From an uncultured Treponema sp. (GTDB lineage: Bacteria > Spirochaetota > Spirochaetia > Treponematales > Treponemataceae): a stretch of DNA of 64,000 nucleotides. Each line of letters starts with the position of its first letter. Position 1 is the first letter of the stretch. The position numbers were made by a program, and so were the translations under genes. Below, piece after piece: positions 34,678-42,819 of this stretch. The notes under the pieces were generated by a model. That model saw nothing but the letters and a program-made list of their open reading frames with translations, had not been told where the DNA came from and ran no database searches. The DNA is taken from contig CAJUBD010000009.1 of NCBI GenBank assembly GCA_910584475.1, positions 1 through 64,000 of the forward strand. The letters run 5' to 3'.

Positions 34678-35361
34678 TTAATGCAACTCCTTAATATCGA
34701 AATTCGTAATGTATATTCCAAGCGGATTGTCCTTTATGTCCTCTTGAACTGGGTCAAGCATTGCCACCGTCATCACGGCTCTATAGCGCGCCGTATTTTC
34801 GATTTGTCCTGACAACACGCGGGTCGTGACTTTATAGTCAAGTTGGTAGGTGTCTTTGGAAAGTTTCATCGGTTCGGTTTCAAATTCAACTTCTCGCGTA
34901 CGCGTTCCGAATTCCTCGTAAGGATTGCTTTCTTTCAGCAGTGTAGAAAATTTTGTTCCTGTCGTTGACGTAAGCAAATGGTATGCTTGCTCCACATTTT
35001 TGCGGACGACCGCCTTGTCGGTGGAAAGAGAGTGGAAGCATTCGATGAACTCGCGAACATTATAGGAAACGGCGACTTCGGGAACTTGGAAATTTTGCCA
35101 ATTTTTGCGCGACACTTCGCCGATGTATCGCGTTTCGCCAAAGTCATTCATTGTGACAAGCACAGGTATAGAGTCGGGACGGTTTATCGCGAATACCGTG
35201 ATTCCGATTGAAAGGAAAAACGCGAGGCATGAAACCACGACGACGAATTTCAAAATTCGGTTCTCATTGATGACTTGTCCGCAGATGAAGTCAAAGTGTT
35301 CAAGCTGCGGGTTGAACGCGGTGGAATTCTTTCCGCTGGGATAATAGTTTTTCGATGACAA
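34678..35361 (-). CDS. virB8: VirB8/TrbF-like inner-membrane T4SS protein
   Basis: 227 aa from a TTG at 35361, which has AAGGAGG five bases upstream. An ATG at 35391 in the same frame falls on the predicted transcription start and would be leaderless; TTG is preferred. One membrane helix (RILKFVVVVSCLAFFLSIGITVFAI, about 35-58) precedes the periplasmic domain with FQVPEVAVSYNVREFIECF and YKVTTRVLSGQIENTARYRAVMTV, as in TrbF/VirB8. It nucleates assembly of the inner-membrane complex. Confidence 0.9.
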   Translation of the reverse strand: MSSKNYYPSGKNSTAFNPQLEHFDFICGQVINENRILKFVVVVSCLAFFLSIGITVFAINRPDSIPVLVTMNDFGETRYIGEVSRKNWQNFQVPEVAVSYNVREFIECFHSLSTDKAVVRKNVEQAYHLLTSTTGTKFSTLLKESNPYEEFGTRTREVEFETEPMKLSKDTYQLDYKVTTRVLSGQIENTARYRAVMTVAMLDPVQEDIKDNPLGIYITNFDIKELH

Positions 35362-35396
35362 ATGTACCTCCTTTTGGGCAGGCGGACGCATTTGTC

Positions 35397-35426
35397 ATTT
35401 TAGCGTAGAAATGTAATTTTTGTCAA
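35397..35426 (-). promoter_or_regulatory. Promoter of virB8-virB9-virB10
   Basis: TTGACA, 18-base spacer, TAAAAT. The -35 lies in CAATATTGAC (CAATATTG at 35424-35431), with AATATTG again at 35448-35454, 24 bases away as at the 11.7 kb promoter. Confidence 0.75.
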
Positions 35427-35467
35427 TATTGTTTTTTATTCTAATTTAATATTGATAAATAAAAACA

Positions 35468-36643
35468 TCAATGGACAAAAATATCTTTGTCGCTAACCTG
35501 TCGCGAAATTTTTCCTTCGCCGTTTTTGTGCGTATCACGAATCGAAACATTCTTCCCCTGCAAATTTTCTTTATGCAGTTGCCACACTGGAACATAGATT
35601 CTTTTTCCGCCCGACTTTATCACCAACGCATCGTTCCAAGCCTCGTCCTTGTCGAATGTTATAACTCTTTCCACTATGCCTTTCAGCGCACCACCGTTAT
35701 AAAGTTCAAGCGGTGCTCCGTCCTTGAGATATTCTTCAAGATAAGTGTTGTATCTTCCAGAAACGCGCAATGTTTCCTTCCAGCCTTTTTCAAGCATATA
35801 TTCTCCGCTTTGCTTGTCGTGCTTGGCGAGCCTTATTTCTGCGAGATGGGATAGACGGTTCGCGATTTCCATAGAAATATTGCTTTGGGAAATTTTCTGA
35901 TCCATATCCACAAGCGACTCAATTTGCTCGTCAATTTCAGTCCATCTGTTCGCCTTGTGCAAATTAAGCTTAGCGCGCGCTATTTCCACCTTAGTTCTTT
36001 CTCCGAGCATAACGGTCGCCGCGTTCATACACATCAGGCGCATCAGCACGATTGTTTCCCTGTTGAAAAAGACATCCTTTCCGTTCTTGTCCTTGCCGTT
36101 TATGACGACATGTGCATGACGATGCTCCGTGTCGGAATGTATCGCGCCTCTCCAAATAAGCGAATAACCTGTATGTTTCTCTAGCCGCCTTATGAATGAT
36201 TTTGCGAGTTCCTCCAAGTTCACGTCTTGATTTTCTGGCGATATTATGCATTTGAAATTAAGGGGAATTTTTTTCTTGTCGTATTCTTCCTCTGTCATTC
36301 CGAAAAGAGCTGGCTTTTCCACAACCTGTACCTTGTCCTTTTGGGGCATATAGTGCCGAATGTATTCATTGTGGCTCGCCATTGAATTGGAATAGTACAT
36401 CTTGAATGCGACACGTTGGCTCTGTTCAGGAAACACAAACGCGTGTCCGCGACCGCCGCCGAATCCTGCGCGAAAATTTTTCCGCCTGTTCGGACTTCCG
36501 CCGTACCCTTTTAACAGACGGTTGAACGCTTCGAGGTCATCCTTCACATAAATCGGCTTTTTCCATTTGAAGAGACTGTCCTCTGTGTGCGCGTTTTTTT
36601 GCGGAGAACGGTTAAAGATATTTTTAATTGTGCGCGGCGACAT
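35468..36643 (-). CDS. VirD2-type (MOBP-like) relaxase
   Basis: 391 aa from ATG 36643 with AAGG upstream. The histidine motif GAIHSDTEHRHAHVVING is present (His at about 169, 174, 176 and 178), and SHNEYIRHYM (Tyr about 94) fits the catalytic Tyr region of VirD2-like relaxases, which nick oriT and stay bound to the 5' end. The C-terminus has helices and a small beta domain (GGKRIYVPVWQLHKENLQGK) like that of other VirD2-family elements. The gene is co-transcribed with the preceding 188-aa gene; oriT was not proven but is expected nearby. Confidence 0.88.
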   Translation of the reverse strand: MSPRTIKNIFNRSPQKNAHTEDSLFKWKKPIYVKDDLEAFNRLLKGYGGSPNRRKNFRAGFGGGRGHAFVFPEQSQRVAFKMYYSNSMASHNEYIRHYMPQKDKVQVVEKPALFGMTEEEYDKKKIPLNFKCIISPENQDVNLEELAKSFIRRLEKHTGYSLIWRGAIHSDTEHRHAHVVINGKDKNGKDVFFNRETIVLMRLMCMNAATVMLGERTKVEIARAKLNLHKANRWTEIDEQIESLVDMDQKISQSNISMEIANRLSHLAEIRLAKHDKQSGEYMLEKGWKETLRVSGRYNTYLEEYLKDGAPLELYNGGALKGIVERVITFDKDEAWNDALVIKSGGKRIYVPVWQLHKENLQGKNVSIRDTHKNGEGKISRQVSDKDIFVH

Positions 36644-36648
36644 TTGCC

Positions 36649-37215
36649 TTACCTTTCCAAGTCGCTGTAATATTCCAGATTTTTTACGGAGACAATTCCA
36701 GACCTTGAACAAAGCCGTCTATGGTATTGGTATGAATTCAACAGTTCTTCCAGTTCCTTGTTCGGTCTATTTATGCGAATGCAAGGCAGCATAAGCTCAT
36801 CAAGCACATTTGCCACATTTTCCGAAGGAATCTCCTCGACTACGGTCGGCTGTGAAACTTGCGCCGTCCTCGTTACCTTTATCCACGAAAGAAACGCTAA
36901 GTATTTTATTTCCTTTTCTGTCCGCGTCTTCTTTTTTTCAGCAAAGCACAAAAGCTGCAAATATGGAACGCAGTTTTCTCCTTTCACTTCAATGACAAGT
37001 TCCCGAACCAAGCCCAAAAAGAAAGTGAAGAAAAATCCGCGCCTATTGTGAACAATCTTGTTCCACATTTCAAGCAAAAAATCGCAGACGGCAGTAACAT
37101 CGCCCGCTTCGCAATTTCCGATGCAGAATCTTATCCGATAAAGTTCCAAGTCCATTTTTTTGACGAGCCGTTTGATTGCGTCTTTTTCCTTTTTGCAGAA
37201 CGTCCTGCGCACCAT
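36649..37215 (-). CDS. Hypothetical protein in the relaxase operon (188 aa)
   Basis: A strong promoter (37243-37271) and GGAGGG precede it. The ATG at 37215 is very close to the ribosome site and the GTG at 37212 is an alternative start. The N-terminus is basic (MVRRTFCKKEKDAIKRLVKK). A hydrophobic stretch, RRGFFFTFFLGLVRELVIEVK (about 59-79), is followed by ALCFAEKKK-like and SWIKVTRTAQVSQPT segments. I do not recognise it. Being first in the relaxase operon, it may be a relaxosome accessory factor, which is inference from place only. Confidence 0.65.
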   Translation of the reverse strand: MVRRTFCKKEKDAIKRLVKKMDLELYRIRFCIGNCEAGDVTAVCDFLLEMWNKIVHNRRGFFFTFFLGLVRELVIEVKGENCVPYLQLLCFAEKKKTRTEKEIKYLAFLSWIKVTRTAQVSQPTVVEEIPSENVANVLDELMLPCIRINRPNKELEELLNSYQYHRRLCSRSGIVSVKNLEYYSDLER

Positions 37216-37242
37216 TCCCTCCAAAACACTATTGTATGTAAA

Positions 37243-37271
37243 ATTATAAATTACAATATATCTTGCGTCAA
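37243..37271 (-). promoter_or_regulatory. Promoter of the relaxase operon
   Basis: TTGACG, 17-base spacer, TATAAT. The -35 sits in ATATTGACG, and AATATTG lies at 37278-37284, as at the other element promoters. Confidence 0.8.
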
Positions 37272-37326
37272 TATATAAATATTGATTTTGCTAAATTATT
37301 ATAACACTTTTTTGCACAAATTTTTT

Positions 37327-37470
37327 GTCCTACGAGCATATAAAGAAAGAAATTGCAATCGTACAACACGATGACTGACTGACCTACACGCAATTCCATT
37401 TTGAATAACGAATTGCAAGCATTCGTAGGACATTCCTTTATCTTGCCGAATAGGTCAGTCATTTTTTTTT
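37327..37470 (+). ncRNA. Interleaved inverted repeats with terminal T-run (candidate small RNA, attenuator or oriT)
   Basis: Three repeats: GTCCTACGA/TCGTAGGAC (37327-37335, 37423-37431), TGACTGACCTA/TAGGTCAGTCA (37376-37386, 37451-37461) followed by nine T, and GCAATTC/GAATTGC (37390-37396, 37410-37416) nested within both. The first two interleave, so they cannot both form simple hairpins. No promoter was identified upstream on the plus strand. Lies in the 400-base gene-free gap between the relaxase operon and topB. Confidence 0.45.
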
Positions 37471-37574
37471 CTTACTTTATTTTGATTCCAGCGATTTCTT
37501 TAAAATGCGGATTTTTCCAGTAATTTATTCAATGGCATAAGTTAGCGTTTTTTTCGAAGAAAAAGCGAATGTGC

Positions 37575-37599
37575 GCCCGTCTTTTTTGAAATGGCGGGC
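37575..37599 (+). promoter_or_regulatory. GC-rich hairpin upstream of topB
   Basis: GCCCGTC (37575-37581) pairs with GGCGGGC (37593-37599) with one G-T pair. A TTGACA at 37616-37621 follows, with only a weak -10 (CAAAAT), a possible topB promoter. The hairpin may end upstream transcription. Confidence 0.4.
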
Positions 37600-37677
37600 T
37601 TCATTTAAAATCCGCTTGACATAAATTTATTTTTTTGCAAAATGAATATTGTGTTTGTCTGCCCAAAAGGAGACACA

Positions 37678-39741
37678 ATGCTTATACTTACTGAAAAGCC
37701 GAGCGTTGCGAGGGACTTTGCCTCAGCGCTCGGATGCAAGTTCCGCGCAGGCTTTTATTATGGCGAAGCCGCGGAAATCACGAACTGTGTCGGACATCTG
37801 TTCCGACTTCAGAATCCCGAATTCTATGACGCGAAGTTCAAGTCATGGAGCGAGATTCCAATCATACCGAATGAATTTGGATATGAGAAGAATGCCGAAA
37901 CGGAAGAACAGGCGGAACTTGTAAAGGGGCTGCTGAAAAAACATCGCCACGACTCCATTCTGATTGCGACAGACGCTGATCGCGAAGGAGAAATAATCGC
38001 CCGTGAATGCCTTATGGAAAGCGGAATCACGGACTTTTCGCGGATAAGGCGTTTCTGGGTTTCACAGGCGCTCACGCCCGAAGTAATCCGCGAAGGAATC
38101 AAAAACGCACGACCGCTCTCTGAATACAATTCTCTTGCGGAAAACGGCTTCGCCCGCCAGCACTCTGACTGGCTTGTCGGAATAAATTTCACACGATACA
38201 TAACGGTCGCGGCGAACAGAAAACTCACTGTAGGTCGCGTCCAAACCGCCATTCTCTCGGCAATCGAGCAACGTTGCCACAAAATCGCCAACTTCAAAAG
38301 CGAAAAGTATTTCGAGCATTATGCGGACTTCGCGCCCGAAACCGATTCCGCCAAGAACAATTCTTTTAGAGGTATTTATTTCGATGATGAAGGCAAGACT
38401 TCTTTTTCCGACAATTCACATGAAGCGTTGTTGAAATCCGACATCGGAAAGCAAATCACAGTAGCGGAAGAAAAGTCCGAGAAGAGGGAAATTCTGGCTC
38501 CACAACTGTACAACCTTAACGCCGCCCAAAAGGATGCCTTCAAGTTTTATGGTTTCTCCGCAGACAAGACATTGAAGGTCATCCAAAGCCTATATGAAGA
38601 GCACAAGTGCGTATCCTATCCGAGAACGCCATCGCGCGTAATGGGAAGCGGAAATGTGGAATTGTGCAAGAAAATCTGGAGGGAACTGTCTGCCTCGTAC
38701 GCAAGGTTTTCTGAAATCGAGCCAATTTCAGACATATCTGTTTCAAACCGGCGCGTATTCAATGACGCGAAACTCGAGGCACACCACGCCTTAATTCCAC
38801 TCAAGGGAATTCCGCCCAGCGCGAGCGACGACGAACGAAAAATATATGCCTTGATATTGAACCGTTTCATGCTTGCCTTCGCATATCCCTGCGTCTACGA
38901 AAGGCGAAGCCTCGTCCTTTCCGTAGGCGGACACAAATACAAGGTGATTGGAAAAAAGACTCTCGATGCGGGATGGAAATATTTCGATGGTGAATCATCA
39001 AAGAAAGAAACTGATTCCGATGAAAGCGAAGAATGCGAGCAGAATTTTGACGGCATAGATTGGAACTCTGTAAAGATTTCCAAAATCGAAACGAAAGAAA
39101 AATGGACCAAGCCTCCGAAGCATTTCGACGAGGCGAGCATAATCGCCTTTATGGAAAATCCGAAAGCGGAAAGCGAGGTTATTGGAAAATTGGTCGGACT
39201 TGGAACACAGGCAACGCGGCACACTTTCATTCCTAAACTGAAGTCATGCGGTTACATAGAACTGGAAAAAAATAACATTCTGATAACGCCGCTCGGAAAA
39301 GCTCTGTTGAACGCGGTTCGCGCCTCGCCGATAAAAACTATAGCAGATGTATCGGAAACCACAAGTTGGGAAAAAGACCTCGAAGAAAATCCTTCCAATT
39401 TCGAGATGAAGATTCGCGATTTTGTGCGACAGGCTGTATCAAGAAAAATCGCCATCGAAATTCCGCGCTGCGAAGATGAAATCGCCTGTCCGAAATGCGG
39501 AAATGCAATGCGACTGGGAAACAGGAATTGGTATTGCGCCGGCTACAGGGACGGTTGTGACTTCAAGATTTGGGAAACTGTGGCTGGAACGAAAATTTCC
39601 GAAAGGGACGTATCCGCGCTGTGTTCAGGAAAGAAAACCGTGACGAAAAAATTCACCAGCAAGGGAGGAAAGGAATTCAAGGCGAGACTCTTCTTGAACG
39701 AGGGTCTTGAGCTGAAGTTCGACTTCGACAAAAAAAAGTAG
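37678..39741 (+). CDS. topB: DNA topoisomerase III (type IA)
   Basis: 687 aa from ATG 37678 with AAAAGGAG five bases upstream. MLILTEKPSVARDFASALG begins the Toprim domain, ATDADREGEIIARE (about 97-110) is its acidic motif, and CVSYPRTPSRVMG (about 310-322) contains the catalytic Tyr. The C-terminus has one four-Cys zinc finger (CPKCGNAM...WYCAGYRDGCDF, about 602-636), then a lysine-rich end. Conjugative elements often carry topB to resolve DNA during transfer or replication. It ends at a strong terminator. Confidence 0.95.
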   Translation: MLILTEKPSVARDFASALGCKFRAGFYYGEAAEITNCVGHLFRLQNPEFYDAKFKSWSEIPIIPNEFGYEKNAETEEQAELVKGLLKKHRHDSILIATDADREGEIIARECLMESGITDFSRIRRFWVSQALTPEVIREGIKNARPLSEYNSLAENGFARQHSDWLVGINFTRYITVAANRKLTVGRVQTAILSAIEQRCHKIANFKSEKYFEHYADFAPETDSAKNNSFRGIYFDDEGKTSFSDNSHEALLKSDIGKQITVAEEKSEKREILAPQLYNLNAAQKDAFKFYGFSADKTLKVIQSLYEEHKCVSYPRTPSRVMGSGNVELCKKIWRELSASYARFSEIEPISDISVSNRRVFNDAKLEAHHALIPLKGIPPSASDDERKIYALILNRFMLAFAYPCVYERRSLVLSVGGHKYKVIGKKTLDAGWKYFDGESSKKETDSDESEECEQNFDGIDWNSVKISKIETKEKWTKPPKHFDEASIIAFMENPKAESEVIGKLVGLGTQATRHTFIPKLKSCGYIELEKNNILITPLGKALLNAVRASPIKTIADVSETTSWEKDLEENPSNFEMKIRDFVRQAVSRKIAIEIPRCEDEIACPKCGNAMRLGNRNWYCAGYRDGCDFKIWETVAGTKISERDVSALCSGKKTVTKKFTSKGGKEFKARLFLNEGLELKFDFDKKK

Positions 39742-39773
39742 CAACATTGCCACATTTTTGGAAGATTATGTTT

Positions 39774-39804
39774 GCCGGCAGAAAAAATTCTGTCGGCTTT
39801 TTTT
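39774..39804 (+). terminator. Rho-independent terminator of topB
   Basis: GCCGGCAGAA-AAAA-TTCTGTCGGC followed by seven T; ten-base stem with one G-T pair. Confidence 0.9.
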
Positions 39805-39860
39805 CACGGGAAACTCGCCATACGGAGTCTTTCGCGAATCAGAATTATTAGGATACGAAA

Positions 39861-41132
39861 ATGAAAATCAAACTCAGTCAAAGACAGAAACATAGGAAAT
39901 GCGTTCTGAAGAAGTTGCTCGCTGGCAAATGCACGAACAGGGAGGCGGCCATTGAACTCGACTTGTGCAAGGATTACATAAGGACATTGAAGCGCAAGTA
40001 CAAGAAATACGGCGACCGCATCCTTGTACACGGAAATTCAGGAAGAAAGCCAGCCACCACTCTGAGAGAATCGGAAATAGCGAGAATCCTTGAAATAAAG
40101 GAAATGACAAATGTGGGCGGAAAAAAGATATACGACAGGATAACATTCGCGCATTTCACAAGAAAACTTGCCGAGAACTACGGAATCAAGCACGACCACA
40201 ATACTATCGGGAAAATTCTCAAAGAGCATGGATACAAGTCCATTCAAAGACATCGAAGCAAGAGAGCGACGGCCGTCCATGAAAGTCGTCCGAGAAAGGA
40301 AAGGATGGGGACGCTCCTTCAAGGCGACGGAACTCCGTTCGACTGGTTCGGCGACGGAAATTTATACTGCCTGCAGGGATTCGTTGACGATGCGACAAAG
40401 ATTCCGACCGGTCTTTATGTGACGAAAAACGAGTGCTCGTTCGGCTATTATGAAGCCTTGCGGCAGACGCTCACAAAATACGGAAAGCCCAAAGCTCTTT
40501 ATGTAGACGGACTGAGCGTCTTCTTTGAAAGCCGCGAACCGACAATCGACGAGCAGCTTGCCGGGATAAGACCGAAAACCCAATTCGCCGAGGCGATGGA
40601 AGAGCTTGGTGTGGAACTGATTCACGCTCACACTCCAGAGGGCAAGGGCAGGGTCGAGAGGTTCTGGACTACTGCGCAGCAGATACTCCCCGTTGAAATA
40701 AAGGAGCGGAACATAACGACCGTCGAAGAGTTGAACGCCTACCTTCCAGAATTCATCGAATATTATTCGCGGCATTTTTCCGAAAGTGCGCAGGGCTTTG
40801 ACTGGCGACCGCTCGAGGACTGCGAGAAAAACATCCTCGCGAAAATCCTAAGCGTCAAGGTAGAGCGCACTACCGATAACGGCTGCGTTTTCTCATTGAA
40901 AAATTATCTGTTCAAGGCTCATGGCGCTCCGAGACAGAGAATTATGGTTCACCTCTCGGTTCAGGACGGAATATACGGCGTTACCAAAAAAGGAAAGCGG
41001 GTGGAAATCGAAATTTTTGACGAGGACTCTTCGGGAAATCTTATGCCGCAAGTTTGGAAAGATTTGATTGACGAATATTTCTTCAAGGACGCGAAGGCGA
41101 AATACCGCGCTCCATACCGAGAGGCGGGATAG
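39861..41132 (+). CDS. ISNCY/IS1202-type DDE transposase
   Basis: 423 aa. The N-terminus is a helix-turn-helix region (KCTNREAAIELDLCKDYIRTLKRKY), then a second one ending in TIGKILKEHGY. The catalytic core has LQGDGTPFDWFGD (first Asp), CLQGFVDDATKIPTGLY, ALYVDG (second Asp) and HTPEGKGRVERFW (Glu), the rve-type DDE core in the ISNCY/IS1202 pattern. It is full length with no stop. No terminal inverted repeats or target duplications were found by eye on either side, so the insertion sequence cannot be delimited. Confidence 0.85.
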   Translation: MKIKLSQRQKHRKCVLKKLLAGKCTNREAAIELDLCKDYIRTLKRKYKKYGDRILVHGNSGRKPATTLRESEIARILEIKEMTNVGGKKIYDRITFAHFTRKLAENYGIKHDHNTIGKILKEHGYKSIQRHRSKRATAVHESRPRKERMGTLLQGDGTPFDWFGDGNLYCLQGFVDDATKIPTGLYVTKNECSFGYYEALRQTLTKYGKPKALYVDGLSVFFESREPTIDEQLAGIRPKTQFAEAMEELGVELIHAHTPEGKGRVERFWTTAQQILPVEIKERNITTVEELNAYLPEFIEYYSRHFSESAQGFDWRPLEDCEKNILAKILSVKVERTTDNGCVFSLKNYLFKAHGAPRQRIMVHLSVQDGIYGVTKKGKRVEIEIFDEDSSGNLMPQVWKDLIDEYFFKDAKAKYRAPYREAG

Positions 41133-41850
41133 TTTACAACTGTCAAAAAGTACCCATAATGCAAAAAAGCTGATTTTTTCTCATAAAAAAACTTAAAGGG
41201 ATAGCTATGCCCCATACGGTAAAAACAAATGCAAAATCTATAAACTTTATGAGGAATTTTTGCATCATCAATACATTCCGACAATATTTTTCCAAAAAAA
41301 AGCCGCATTTTTTGTCATAGAGTTTTTTGCTTGAAAAGAAATAAAAATTTTTAGCGAATTTTTTCATTTCCTCTTGACAGTTTTTTCGAGTGAATATCAA
41401 ATCTAAATGATAAAATTCGCCCCATAGTTGGCGAAAAAATTGTGGAAAATTCAGTGGAAAACTGTGGAAAAATTGTGCAAAGAATTCGTGTCAAGTACTT
41501 TATTTTTGTGCGGAGGAGACCTTCTGCGGAAATTCGCTTTTTCATACTTAATAAATCTTTATAATACAATGATTTATAAATGTCAATACGCGAAATTCAA
41601 AAAAGCGCCCTAAATGTCGATTTTATATGAAATTAAAATTTTTTCAAATTTCTTTGAAAAATAATTGTGGAAAACTTGTGGAAATTCGGAGCGTAAGAAG
41701 TTAAAAATATTGCATTCTGGTTTGCCAAATTCGTGCGAGTTTTGGAACAAAACTCGAAGTTAAATTTTGCGACAGCATTTTCGTGGCAATCTTAAACGCT
41801 CCATTTTTTAACTTGATTTTATGCGTAAAGTGTGATATTCTATAAAGATA
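41133..41850. other. 718-base gene-free AT-rich region at the element-chromosome transition
   Basis: No supported gene. It holds four TGTGGAAAA/AGTGGAAAA words and one TGTGGAAAT (41441-41449, 41453-41461, 41463-41471, 41666-41674, 41677-41685), a TTGACA-like sequence at 41374-41379, and a perfect hairpin CGAGTTTTG-GAA-CAAAACTCG (41736-41756). The conjugative element probably ends in or near this region, because chromosomal genes start at 41851. No att repeat could be recognised. Confidence 0.5.
41813..41841 (+). promoter_or_regulatory. Promoter of the membrane/TPR gene pair
   Basis: TTGATT, 17-base spacer, TATTCT. The ATG is 10 bases after the -10, leaving at most about 3 bases of leader and no ribosome site. 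Confidence 0.5.
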
Positions 41851-42819
41851 ATGAAGGCTATATTGACGAGTTTTATCCGTTTTTTGCTTTTGTGCATTGT
41901 TGGCTCCGTTGCCGGCGGATTTTTCTTTATGCTTTACAATGGTTGCGTTTCTTATGTGATTGGAAGCGGCGGCGATCTTTTTTCGCTGAAATTTTTTGTC
42001 GATGGAATTTTGCTCGCGTTTCCTGCGATGTTGTTTTTCGTGCCGATGTTTTTGATACTCCCGCTTATGAAACATGGCTTGACGGTACGATGTCTTGGAC
42101 TGCTCACAATCGCCGTGCTTTCTCTTGCCGCTTGGCTCTTTGTCGTGCCGCTTTGCGCGAAAGGCGCGCTTGAAACTAACGTGCTTTTTGAAAAGCCCGC
42201 ATCGCAACTTTCGCCGGGCTATTTTAGAAAAATCAATGGAAAGATATATTATTTTAGCAATGTCGATGGAAATTATGTTTCTGGATTGAGGTTTGAGAAT
42301 GGCTTTGATGCCCGAAACAGTTCATCGCAAGATGTCCAAGTTTTGAAAGACGACTATGTCGTCTTTGAGCGGGACATATACGGTTTTTCAGACCCGATTG
42401 TCGGAGAAAATCTCAAGCCGCCCGTCGTGGTTTCGGTTTTATTTTTGGGAATGTTTTCGATGGTTCGAAGCACCTTCAGCGCGTGTGCTTCAGGCATTCT
42501 GAATTGGCTTTCTTTTTCTTCAATTATGTTCGCCTTGCTTTTCGTCGGATTTTTGCTTTCACTGAGTTCATGGCGGCTTGTCAATGCTTTTTTCATAATT
42601 TTTTCCACCTTCGCCATAATCGTCTTGAATTATCTTTATTTGAATTTTTATTTCAGCCCGCTTTTGAATCAGTTTGACAACATGGGCGGCTTTTTCATTT
42701 TTTTGAAAAACAATTTTCAACTTTTTATGAACGTCGTCATAATAATTGTCCTGTGCGTTGTCGGAGTGATTTCATTTTATGTTTCTAACAAAAAAAATTT
42801 TGAAAGGTTGATAAAATGA
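41851..42819 (+). CDS. Polytopic membrane protein (322 aa)
   Basis: Membrane helices near residues 5-25, 45-75, 90-112, 196-215, 218-240, 245-270 and 290-310; a ~75-residue soluble loop (FYFSNVDGNYVSGLRFENG...) lies after the third. The C-terminus is Lys-rich. The gene overlaps the next by ATGA and probably works with it. No family recognised; the arrangement resembles uncharacterised treponeme membrane pairs. No ribosome site is seen; see the promoter. Confidence 0.75.
   Translation: MKAILTSFIRFLLLCIVGSVAGGFFFMLYNGCVSYVIGSGGDLFSLKFFVDGILLAFPAMLFFVPMFLILPLMKHGLTVRCLGLLTIAVLSLAAWLFVVPLCAKGALETNVLFEKPASQLSPGYFRKINGKIYYFSNVDGNYVSGLRFENGFDARNSSSQDVQVLKDDYVVFERDIYGFSDPIVGENLKPPVVVSVLFLGMFSMVRSTFSACASGILNWLSFSSIMFALLFVGFLLSLSSWRLVNAFFIIFSTFAIIVLNYLYLNFYFSPLLNQFDNMGGFFIFLKNNFQLFMNVVIIIVLCVVGVISFYVSNKKNFERLIK

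Noticed and set aside
35361..35391. virB8 start at ATG 35391
   Set aside because: It falls on the predicted transcription start; TTG 35361 has a full AAGGAGG at correct spacing. A leaderless start is not fully excluded.
39805..41200. Terminal inverted repeats of the transposase gene
   Set aside because: Short matches such as CCATAC..GAG near both ends are direct, not inverted, and too short. No insertion-sequence ends can be called.
41143..41613. Short frames in the 41133-41850 gap
   Set aside because: Low-complexity Lys/Phe-rich translations from AT-rich DNA, without ribosome sites.
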